From the NCBI GenBank assembly GCA_015231295.1, contig JADGBU010000008.1:1-38440 (forward strand): 38,440 bases of DNA, given 5' to 3'. The notes under the pieces were generated by a model. The model made no database searches. It saw only the letters and a list, made by a program, of their open reading frames with translations, and was not told where the DNA came from. Positions within the stretch are counted from its first letter, which is position 1, and each line of letters begins with the position of its first letter. Both the position numbers and the translations under genes were made by a program. This DNA is from Magnetococcales bacterium. GTDB taxonomy: Bacteria > Pseudomonadota > Magnetococcia > Magnetococcales > Magnetaquicoccaceae. Below are positions 18,023 through 24,760 of this stretch, piece by piece.

Positions 18023-18056
18023 CTCTCTTGATAAAAAGTGACGACTCTCTTGATAA
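18023..18056. repeat. Pair of 12-bp direct repeats, candidate prophage-end transposase sites
   Basis: CTCTCTTGATAA occurs at 18,023-18,034 and 18,045-18,056, exactly 22 bp apart, about two helical turns. Mu ends carry transposase-binding repeats at about this spacing, and this is the correct side for the right end because fibre genes lie just inside. The terminal dinucleotide and target duplication could not be identified. Confidence 0.35.
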
Positions 18057-18097
18057 CAGAATCGGAACTGGCGTAAAAATTTGACGCGCGTTTTGAC

Positions 18098-18131
18098 AAA
18101 AAAAGCCCGGATCAGTGCCGGGCTTTTTTTT
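18098..18131. terminator. Bidirectional hairpin terminator
   Basis: A run of seven A and GCCCGG (18,098-18,110) pairs with CCGGGC and a run of T (18,118-18,131) around a 7-base loop. The A and T tracts on both sides let it stop transcripts from either direction. It lies beyond the last prophage gene on the minus strand. Confidence 0.82.
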
Positions 18132-18258
18132 ATTGCCTCCCCCATCTTCGCTTCCGTCTTTCGACGAGTACTGCATACCATTTCTCAACCAACCAAGGCA
18201 ACGCACCCCGAGAAGATAGCATCCGATTGTCATAAAAAGATTATGGATGGCGTCCATC

Positions 18259-18537
18259 TCATTCCAACCCCAGCGCATGCTTGTAAAGATCGGTGAGCGT
18301 CTCCTCCTCCTCGATCTGATGAGGTTCCATGCTCCGCAGACGCACCACCTTGCGCACAATCTTGGGATCGAATCCCATCGCCTTGGCCTCGGCGTAGATG
18401 GCGCGAATATCCGCAGAAATCCCCAACTTCTCCTCTTCGAGACGTTCGATCCGCTCCACCACACGGCGCAGATCCTCGCTGGAGATCCCTCCCAGATCGT
18501 CCGCCGGGACACCCTTTTGACTATCAATTGGCTCCAT
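18259..18537 (-). CDS. GapR-like (DUF2312) DNA-binding protein
   Basis: A 92-residue protein with the DUF2312 signature: LRRVVERIERLEEEKLGISADI, then IYAEAKAMGFDPKIVRKVVRLR, ending in the helix LTDLYKHALGLE. GapR is a nucleoid protein of Alphaproteobacteria that clamps overtwisted AT-rich DNA; phages carry relatives. The ATG at 18,537 follows a good ribosome site (GGGGAGGG). A 20-bp perfect palindrome lies 18-37 bp upstream, and the gene has its own 59-bp leader. It is the last prophage gene before the bidirectional terminator. A role in shaping host or phage DNA is likely but inferred. Confidence 0.85.
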   Translation of the reverse strand: MEPIDSQKGVPADDLGGISSEDLRRVVERIERLEEEKLGISADIRAIYAEAKAMGFDPKIVRKVVRLRSMEPHQIEEEETLTDLYKHALGLE

Positions 18538-18554
18538 TGTCCCTCCCCTTATAT

Positions 18555-18574
18555 TCCATGATGATCATCATGGA
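18555..18574. promoter_or_regulatory. 20-bp perfect palindrome before the GapR-like gene
   Basis: TCCATGATGA is followed directly by its exact reverse complement. It lies between the Lar-like stop and the GapR-like start, next to a TATAAG that could be a -10 box on the minus strand. No T run follows, so it is not a terminator. A dimer-binding operator is the simplest reading. Confidence 0.5.
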
Positions 18575-18596
18575 TCATGACACTGCCACCAACGAT

Positions 18597-18986
18597 TCAG
18601 CGTTGAGCGTCATCACCTGCGCAACTCTTTCCCACCTCCACAGTTGCTTGGCGATAATTGGCGATAGCTGCTCTCGCTTCTTGAATCGCTTCAAAATCGT
18701 CCCAATAGGCGATATCATCATTCTTGTGCCACCCGGAGACTCCATCGGATGCTTCAACAATGGAAAGAATATCTCGCAGAGAGGACAGAAGACCCTGCGA
18801 GGCTGCAACCAATCTGTCGTTCGATTTATCCATCATATTCCATGAGCTCCCATTCCGATCCACACTGTCCCCAGATTCATGTCTACCCCCGCATTCAGTA
18901 CACGCGACAGTGCACGACTGGAATCTTGTTCCAAGCTGCTCAAATTCAGCTTTTCCCCCACAAAACGGGCACGGTCTAAGTTTCAT
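18597..18986 (-). CDS. Lar-like restriction-alleviation protein with extra C-terminal domain
   Basis: A 129-residue protein. The first 50 or so residues are a Lar-type zinc ribbon: CPFCGG (C6, C9), then C29 and C32, and the terminal W-N of the family in SSWNM. Lar of Rac and lambda-related phages reduces type I restriction. A second helical part follows (LVAASQGLLSSLRDIL ... AIQEARAAIANYRQ), like short modules seen at the ends of many phage proteins of unknown function, so this looks like a fusion. The start overlaps the previous gene by ATGA. It sits about 1.3 kb from a methylation-based defence system, an interesting but possibly chance neighbour. Confidence 0.75.
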   Translation of the reverse strand: MKLRPCPFCGGKAEFEQLGTRFQSCTVACTECGGRHESGDSVDRNGSSWNMMDKSNDRLVAASQGLLSSLRDILSIVEASDGVSGWHKNDDIAYWDDFEAIQEARAAIANYRQATVEVGKSCAGDDAQR

Positions 18987-19492
18987 TCGTCTGACCCAGC
19001 CACCAGCGATTCAGAGGCACCCAGCAACGGCTCCGGCCAGAAACGTCGCCAGATAAACGCCGCCAACGCCTCGTGCCCCGTCTCAGCCGCCAGGATGGCC
19101 GCCTCCGTGGCGTTGCAGGCGTCGCGATGGGTGCGAATGACCGATCGGATCGCCTCCGCCTCCTCGGGCGTATAGATCCCCAACGCGGCGTTGCGCTGCT
19201 TGTAATCCGGGGCGGCGGCCAGGATGAGCTCCTGAACCTCGTCCTTGAGTTGCGCCACCAGCGCGGCCCGCACCTCGGCAAGCGGCTTGTCATGGAGGCT
19301 TCTGGCGATCACCACCTCGGCCTCGGCGACGATCACCTCTTCCACGCACTCCTGGAGGCGACCGTCGTATTCAGGGTCATCCCGCCGGACAACGGGGAGC
19401 CAAACCCCTTTGCTGGAGGGCAACGCGGGGGGATGTTCAACAAATTCCTGCATCCGAACGACACCCCCATTCAACACCCATGCGTATCTCAT
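18983..19492 (-). CDS. Phage protein in tail-fibre-assembly position
   Basis: A 169-residue soluble protein, acidic and largely helical (ECVEEVIVAEAEVVIARSLH), with the segment THRDACNATEAAILAAETGH near the C-terminus. It has no domain I can name with certainty. It follows the putative receptor-binding protein, where tail-fibre assembly chaperones usually sit, and it has a strong AAGGAG ribosome site 7 bp before the ATG at 19,492. It overlaps the Lar-like gene by ATGA. Confidence 0.7.
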   Translation of the reverse strand: MRYAWVLNGGVVRMQEFVEHPPALPSSKGVWLPVVRRDDPEYDGRLQECVEEVIVAEAEVVIARSLHDKPLAEVRAALVAQLKDEVQELILAAAPDYKQRNAALGIYTPEEAEAIRSVIRTHRDACNATEAAILAAETGHEALAAFIWRRFWPEPLLGASESLVAGSDE

Positions 19493-19503
19493 GCTTTAAC
19501 TCC

Positions 19504-20400
19504 TTATAGATTAAGAAGGCTTGAGGCCAGATTCTTCCGGGTACGCCACGTTTCGCCATCCGTTGACGACTGCACGTCGAACCACGTCCACGGATACCCA
19601 CCGGAGGTAAAATGCAGCGTCATGGAGTGAATTTCGGTGGGCGTTCCAAAGTCGAAGACCGCGTAGACAGGCCCGGCCCACCCGGCCTGGGCCACGGCGA
19701 CCGACGTGCTGCCATCATTGAGCACGGTGTCGGTGATCAGGGTGGCACCGTGATAATATTTGACGACGGCAGGACTCACCGCGAGGTTGGTTCCGGTGCC
19801 ATTGCTTGATAGAAAGGCACGCAACTCCGCGAGATACCCCACCCGGCCCCATTGCGCCGACGGGAGCGCGATCCTCCAGTACCGATCGATCCCGGAGTGG
19901 CCAGGCTGGCCGGTCGCCTCGTCACCCACAAGTCCGAGATTCTGCACCGCCACCGCGCTCTGGGCTTGCGGATTGAAGTTCAAGGCGTGCGGGATCCACG
20001 TCACACCATCGTTGGACCGATAAATCGACATGGAGGTGATGTAATACCCATCTTCGTCCGTTTTGTTGACGCGAATCGAATGAATGCGGACAGGAGAATT
20101 GAACTGAGCGACAAAATATTTTCCCCCTCCGTTTGTTTGGGACCAGCGCGCCGTTCCGGTGGTTTTATTCAAGACATTCATCAATCCGGCGTAATCATTC
20201 ACCGTGTAATCCGTGACCGTGAACGCCCCCTTGACGAACAGATTCTCTCCACTCCCGTCTTTCGACGTGTACGCTTCAAAGATTCCCGTCCTTTGCGTCG
20301 TAGAGATCGACACGACTTCGATTACGAATTTCCAGAGAATGGCCGGGAGGTGATTCGAGTCCCCCGTACCAAAACCGACCAGATTCGTCAGCGAGAGCAT
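19504..20400 (-). CDS. Tail-fibre/receptor-binding protein with two discoidin-like domains
   Basis: A 298-residue protein. Two copies of an F5/8 type C (discoidin)-like beta-sandwich pattern can be seen: ARWSQTNGGGKYFVAQFNSP leading to SIYRSNDGVTWIPHA in the middle, and YAVFDFGTPTEIHSMTLHF leading to VQSSTDGETWRTRKNL at the end. Such domains bind sugars, so the protein probably contacts host surface polysaccharide. It begins at an ATG at 20,400 with GGAG 9 bp upstream, and follows a fibre/baseplate-like gene. The domain call rests on the W/S-N-D-G-x-T-W signature and is fairly good; the receptor is unknown. Confidence 0.72.
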   Translation of the reverse strand: MLSLTNLVGFGTGDSNHLPAILWKFVIEVVSISTTQRTGIFEAYTSKDGSGENLFVKGAFTVTDYTVNDYAGLMNVLNKTTGTARWSQTNGGGKYFVAQFNSPVRIHSIRVNKTDEDGYYITSMSIYRSNDGVTWIPHALNFNPQAQSAVAVQNLGLVGDEATGQPGHSGIDRYWRIALPSAQWGRVGYLAELRAFLSSNGTGTNLAVSPAVVKYYHGATLITDTVLNDGSTSVAVAQAGWAGPVYAVFDFGTPTEIHSMTLHFTSGGYPWTWFDVQSSTDGETWRTRKNLASSLLNL

Positions 20401-20406
20401 GGTTCA

Positions 20407-21438
20407 TCACTCCGAAAAGGAGTCGGCGGTATAGACGACGGTGACACCATGCAGCCGCGCATCAATGACCATAGTGTCATTTGCGTCAGAGACGTTCCGG
20501 GAAATCTCAAAAACGATGTAGTCGCTTTTGGACGGGGTGTTGGCGATCGTGAGCGATGCGGAAAGGGCGGTCGTGTACAGGCTTCCGGCAACCCCTCCCG
20601 TACAGTTGATGCCGACAGCCGCTCCAAAAGGCGTGTCGATCGCATCACCGTTGGCCAAAGCCACGGCCCGCACCTCCCATCTCACCCCGAAATTCACGCT
20701 GGTGGCCGCATGGCTCCACACAATTTTGAACGTCACGCTTCCGGCGTTCCACCCTTCCGGCATCCGCACGAAGAACTGAGCGAATTCAGCGGTCGCAGCA
20801 TCGAAATCGATGGTCTTGACCATGATTTTGTTGGTGGCGGTCTCGGCGGTGGTGAGCGATGGGCCGTTGGTGACTCTGGGCACCATACCGTGGGCCGGAA
20901 CAAAAACAGGAAATCGTGGCCCGGAGGCGGCCAGCAGGGCAAGCTGATCCGCAGCCGTCGCGGCGGCCATGATCAAGGCGCCAGCCTGGGACAACACCAA
21001 AACCTCGATCGCGCCGCTGCCAGGAGATGTGCGTCCCAAAACGGTCCCGGAGGCGACCGTCGCCTGTTTGAGATTTCTGCCGCCGGTCCCGTCGAACATG
21101 GCCACGGCTCCATCGACGGATGAGGCCGGGCCGATCATGAACCCCTCGGTCAGCGCGGCCAGCACCGCGCTGCACAGACGCAGTTCAACCCGCGCGCCGA
21201 TCCCGAACGCCAGAGCCGAGGTGCCACCCTGGGCGCGCACGACGGTGATGGTGTTGCCGGAGATGGCCGTGGCCTTGACGATCTCGCGACCGACGGCAGA
21301 GGCGAGGGTGAGGAAGGTGTAGTCGCCTGCCGACAAAACCGGAAACGAGGCCGAACTGGCCACGACAATCCCCGTGTCACCAGCACCGCAGGCGGCCACC
21401 AAAACGGAATAGGCCAGATCGGCAAGTCGGATGGCCAT
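20407..21438 (-). CDS. Tail fibre or baseplate structural protein
   Basis: A 343-residue, Ala/Gly/Ser/Thr-rich beta-type protein (GDTGIVVASSASFPV, GTGGRNLKQATVASGTVLGR), typical of phage fibre shafts. Its opening MAIRLA matches that of the small tail gene at 24,359-24,760, but the rest differs. The start codon overlaps the previous stop (TAATG). It lies between a short tail protein and the discoidin-domain protein, so it may link the tail tip to the receptor-binding part. No exact family is recognised. Confidence 0.68.
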   Translation of the reverse strand: MAIRLADLAYSVLVAACGAGDTGIVVASSASFPVLSAGDYTFLTLASAVGREIVKATAISGNTITVVRAQGGTSALAFGIGARVELRLCSAVLAALTEGFMIGPASSVDGAVAMFDGTGGRNLKQATVASGTVLGRTSPGSGAIEVLVLSQAGALIMAAATAADQLALLAASGPRFPVFVPAHGMVPRVTNGPSLTTAETATNKIMVKTIDFDAATAEFAQFFVRMPEGWNAGSVTFKIVWSHAATSVNFGVRWEVRAVALANGDAIDTPFGAAVGINCTGGVAGSLYTTALSASLTIANTPSKSDYIVFEISRNVSDANDTMVIDARLHGVTVVYTADSFSE

Positions 21439-21881
21439 TATTGTTGAACCTTGATGGACAAGACAAAAATCAATGAATCACCAGCCTCTTTGGGATAGGG
21501 CCCCTTGACGTTGCGCGAGATCAGCGTGCCGCCGCTGGCGGCGTCGAACAGGCCGATCTCGTTGACCGTGCCGGTCCCGACACCCGCCGGAAACTCGGCC
21601 TCGAAGGTGATGGTGTCGCCGGAGATCACCCCGCCAGGGGTGGTGAGCGCGACCCGCGCCGTCTCGACCACCAGGGCCGTATCGCCGAGAGCGGCAGTCG
21701 TCGTACCGCTGCCGACCGCCATATGGCTGACCTCACCCCCCTGGCCCTTCATGCGCTGGACGATCCAGGCAAACCCGGCAGAGGTGATCTTGTCGTCGAT
21801 CCGGTCGATGAGGGTGCGGTTGCGATAAACTTGCAGCGTGTCGCAAAATCTGACCAGACAGGGAGAATCAGGGGTGGACAT
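21438..21881 (-). CDS. Tail fibre-associated protein
   Basis: A 147-residue protein rich in beta structure, with the pattern AVGSGTTTAALGDTAL ... GTVNEIGLFDAASGGTLI common to phage tail-fibre or collar-type proteins. A TTG at 21,899 opens the same frame earlier, but the ATG at 21,881 follows AGGAG by 9 bp and is preferred. The stop overlaps the next start. It sits among tail-tip genes and probably forms part of the fibre base. Confidence 0.7.
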   Translation of the reverse strand: MSTPDSPCLVRFCDTLQVYRNRTLIDRIDDKITSAGFAWIVQRMKGQGGEVSHMAVGSGTTTAALGDTALVVETARVALTTPGGVISGDTITFEAEFPAGVGTGTVNEIGLFDAASGGTLISRNVKGPYPKEAGDSLIFVLSIKVQQ

Positions 21882-21911
21882 GAAAGAAAACTCCTCCAAA
21901 GTATGGGAAAC

Positions 21912-22238
21912 TCATCCCAGAAACGCGCCGCCGACCAGGGCGCGCCCAAACACGCTCGCGGCGACCAAATCACCTGTCACGCTTTCGGTCACGGCGACCG
22001 ATTCGGCAGGCACGACACCCGTCAGAGTCATCCGTGCCGACTCCACCAGCTCGGCCTCATCGGGTGCCAACAGAACCGACAGCGTGGCCGTACTCTCCAC
22101 GGAAACCGGCTCGGCACCCAGAATCTGGCGTCGGCTCAACGACTCGGAAAAACGAACGGCCTCGTCGGCCCGGCCAGCCGGTTCGATCCCCCAAAACAGA
22201 CCGGTCACATGAAGATGCGCCAAAGATTGCGGGATCAT
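21912..22238 (-). CDS. Small phage tail-region protein
   Basis: A 108-residue protein that starts with an ATGA overlap with the previous gene. It contains repeated short beta-like motifs with E-S/A-V elements (EPVSVESTATLSVLL, AESVAVTESVTGD), suggestive of a structural strand repeat. An earlier in-frame start exists, but the overlap supports the ATG at 22,238. No known family is recognised; the tail-tip context suggests a virion part. Confidence 0.62.
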   Translation of the reverse strand: MIPQSLAHLHVTGLFWGIEPAGRADEAVRFSESLSRRQILGAEPVSVESTATLSVLLAPDEAELVESARMTLTGVVPAESVAVTESVTGDLVAASVFGRALVGGAFLG

Positions 22239-22612
22239 CGAAGGCGCGCCTTGACGATGAACCGAAGACGCCGGTAGATCGTCACCACGGCTCCATCGAC
22301 ATATTCCAGGCTCAATTCGCCCTCGTAGCGGCCTGGAGTGGTAAAAAGTTCTGGCGGCCAGATCATCTGGCAAACCCCGTTGACATAAGGACTCACCTTG
22401 GTGGCGGTCAGAGGATACGGGCCTCGGGAGCGATCCAGAGGCTGGATCGGCACCCGGACGCCCACCACGCGGGTCAGATCGCAGGGGGCCCACGTGTCGG
22501 CGTTGTACGGGTCCAGTGAACAACCAGGCGCGGGTCTGAACCGGTCGCGAATCGTAAACCGCAACGGTCTGCCGTGATCTCCCACCACCAGCGGAATCGG
22601 AAAATCCATCAT
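22235..22612 (-). CDS. Baseplate/tail-tip protein with Ig-like or BppU-like fold
   Basis: A 125-residue beta-rich protein: a short opening (MMDFPIPLVVGDHGRPLRF), then the pattern TTPGRYEGELSLEYVDGAVVTIYRRLRFIV, reminiscent of the N-terminal domain of baseplate upper proteins that describe polynomial or Ig-like modules. GAGGGA precedes the double ATG at 22,612. It follows the hub-like gene with a 7-bp gap. The resemblance is only by strand pattern, so the name is tentative. Confidence 0.65.
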   Translation of the reverse strand: MMDFPIPLVVGDHGRPLRFTIRDRFRPAPGCSLDPYNADTWAPCDLTRVVGVRVPIQPLDRSRGPYPLTATKVSPYVNGVCQMIWPPELFTTPGRYEGELSLEYVDGAVVTIYRRLRFIVKARLR

Positions 22613-22619
22613 ATTTCCC

Positions 22620-24359
22620 TCACGGCCACCCCATCACCACGACCTCAGTCGAACCAAACCCGTTGCCGGTCAAATCCTTCCGCGTGGCAACCACCTGCCC
22701 GGCCAGATAGGTTCCAGACTGGGGATGATGGCCAATGATTTCCAGATCATGATGCACATCAACGCGATCCCCGATCTCGATCGGCAAACCTTCCAGACTC
22801 AACCGGGCAGTCACGCGCGCACCGTAACTTCCCTGAGAGCGCGCCATAATTTCCCCCCGCATCGGCTCTGCTTGGTCGCTGGTGTACAGAAACGGCAAAT
22901 CAAGCGCACCTTCACGGACCCCATACATCGCCTGGGAGTTTTGATCTTCCCGGTTCGCGACCAAAACCCAGGATCCGTCCGGTATCGCGCCATATCGAAA
23001 TACCAAACGATTGCGGATTGCGCCGATTTCAACGGTTGAGAACGCCACACTGCTCGATCCATCCTCGTTGCGTAGCGTATCCGCCTCCGTAATCGTAACC
23101 GCTGGAGACGAAAGATTGAGCACGTCGCTTTGAATTTTCCGCATAATCCAGCGATTGCCGGAATAGGTGATGACCGCACCGCATTGCCGGGCGATTTCGG
23201 CCAGAACTTCATGGACTTGAAACGGATCCGGCAGATAGATGCCGATCTCGACCCCGATGAAAGCATCGAAATCACCTGCGGCTGTTTCTGCGGCAGACGC
23301 CCCGCCGTAGGTGCGCAACAGATGACGGGCGACATGATCAGGTCTTTCGATCAGTGCCCATGGCGTGCCGGTAATACTCCCGGACGCGTCATCTCTCCAT
23401 CCACAAACATCTGCCAGACAGGTTTTTGCCGCGATGAAATCGCTGAACACCCCATACGACGACACCAAAATCTTGGAATGAAGATTCCCTTGCCCGCTGC
23501 CATAAAAATCGAATTTATCGCTTGCTATCGGGTAGTTATTATTGCCGTAGCGCACATTCGATACAGAATGGATCTCGTGCGCTGCCGGAATGAATGGATA
23601 GCTCCCTTCCACGACCATCACTTCGTCGCCATACGCATGGCTGGAAGGCAACCCCCCGACTGGAGCGGTCACACCGCGCAGACACCCCTGAAGCAGCCCG
23701 CCGCTACGGGATTGATAAATAATCGCCTCATCGCCGATCCTGATATAGCCGTTCGACGGAAAATCGGTTTGCATCCAGACATTGATCTCCGTTGCGCTGC
23801 CGGAGATATTGACCAATAACATGCCAATCAGATTATCGGCCTCTAAAAAACAGGGAACTCTCGGCACCTTCCCGTAAATGACAGCCTGATTCTTGCCAAT
23901 GGACAGACCGGCATCCGGAAAGACGCTCTCAAGAATCGGGCTATAGATTTTTCTGTTGTGGGTCCATCCATACGAGATTGCGTCGAACCGAATCTTGCCA
24001 TTGGCGCGAACGATAGGGCTGGAGATTGTCCCGACAAACAGAACATCTTCATCAGCAAGACCGCTATAATTTCCGGACACCGGCCATAAATAGACAGAAA
24101 TTTTCTGGGTGAGACGGACATGTGTCCGGTTTAATGGGGTGTCCACCACCTCCACCGTCGCATCGCCAAGTCGGTCATGACTCTCATCGATACTCAAAAT
24201 CCCCAACAGAGACGCGTCAACGACAACGCCGCCAATCGTCCAGGTGGAGGTGCTCAGGAATGACCGATAGGTGGGATACTCGAATACCAGCACCGGACGA
24301 AACGCCGCGCCATCGATGCGCTGCAACTGGGATGTCAGAGTCGCAGAAAAAGTGCGCAT
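22620..24359 (-). CDS. Tail-tip/baseplate hub-like protein
   Basis: A 579-residue protein that begins one base inside the previous stop (TGATG). Longer readings upstream are shadow. Segments such as RTFSATLTSQLQRIDGAAFR and the late GLPIEIGDRVDVHHDLEIIG recall tail hub or tail-tip proteins that follow the tape measure in B3/D3112-like and other long-tailed phages. A helical block with PDHVARHLLRTYGG ... FQVHEVLAEIARQCGAVI, followed by beta-rich elements, suits a ring-forming hub. It probably closes the tail end and carries the fibres. Exact family not determined. Confidence 0.75.
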   Translation of the reverse strand: MRTFSATLTSQLQRIDGAAFRPVLVFEYPTYRSFLSTSTWTIGGVVVDASLLGILSIDESHDRLGDATVEVVDTPLNRTHVRLTQKISVYLWPVSGNYSGLADEDVLFVGTISSPIVRANGKIRFDAISYGWTHNRKIYSPILESVFPDAGLSIGKNQAVIYGKVPRVPCFLEADNLIGMLLVNISGSATEINVWMQTDFPSNGYIRIGDEAIIYQSRSGGLLQGCLRGVTAPVGGLPSSHAYGDEVMVVEGSYPFIPAAHEIHSVSNVRYGNNNYPIASDKFDFYGSGQGNLHSKILVSSYGVFSDFIAAKTCLADVCGWRDDASGSITGTPWALIERPDHVARHLLRTYGGASAAETAAGDFDAFIGVEIGIYLPDPFQVHEVLAEIARQCGAVITYSGNRWIMRKIQSDVLNLSSPAVTITEADTLRNEDGSSSVAFSTVEIGAIRNRLVFRYGAIPDGSWVLVANREDQNSQAMYGVREGALDLPFLYTSDQAEPMRGEIMARSQGSYGARVTARLSLEGLPIEIGDRVDVHHDLEIIGHHPQSGTYLAGQVVATRKDLTGNGFGSTEVVVMGWP

Positions 24360-24760
24360 CAGCCGGGCTCCTGCCGCAGGGTCAGCGCAACCGACCACGA
24401 GTTGGGGGAGCGTTGCAACGGCTCCAAAACATCCTGGACAAAACGGACGGTCATGATCGCACCTCGGGAATCCTGGAATTGCCACGCGTTGGCGCGGCCA
24501 TTGACACCGGCAGCAGGAGAGGATGACGAGAAAAACGATTTGATCGCATCGGCCTGGGTTGCCGACAGCGGATACAGTGTCACGGTGAACACCGTCACCG
24601 ACGGGGGGCCGATGGTGTAAACCACCGCCGCTCCGGAGTCGGTCTCCAGCACGGTTTGCCGCATCCGTACAGGCCTGGAGGCGGGCAGTTGCTCCACATC
24701 CGGCAACACCACCTGACACGAGGGAGCCGCAATCGTCGGATAGGCGAGCCTGATAGCCAT
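24359..24760 (-). CDS. Small tail protein after the tape measure
   Basis: A 133-residue protein (MAIRLAYPTIAAPSCQVVLP) with a beta-rich body and the pattern RANAWQFQDSRGAIMTVRFV. Its ATG overlaps the tape-measure stop by one base (TAATG), and its stop overlaps the hub gene's start, so the three are translation-coupled. Position suits a distal-tail or tail-tip adaptor protein. No family is recognised. Confidence 0.7.
   Translation of the reverse strand: MAIRLAYPTIAAPSCQVVLPDVEQLPASRPVRMRQTVLETDSGAAVVYTIGPPSVTVFTVTLYPLSATQADAIKSFFSSSSPAAGVNGRANAWQFQDSRGAIMTVRFVQDVLEPLQRSPNSWSVALTLRQEPG

Larger units (their letters stand above)
17324..18258. other. Gene-poor junction between defence operon and prophage
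   Basis: About 930 bases without a convincing gene. The small open frames here lack family features and ribosome sites, and one would read through a terminator hairpin. The stretch is AT-rich (for example around 17,860-17,920). It contains two terminators, a TTTTGGACCG repeat cluster, and short direct repeats that may mark the prophage end; these are listed separately. The exact chromosome-prophage boundary cannot be placed by eye. Confidence 0.7.

Noticed and set aside
17711-18181. 156-codon minus-strand open frame in the junction
   Set aside because: It begins upstream of and reads through the bidirectional hairpin terminator, is basic and compositionally odd, and has no family pattern.
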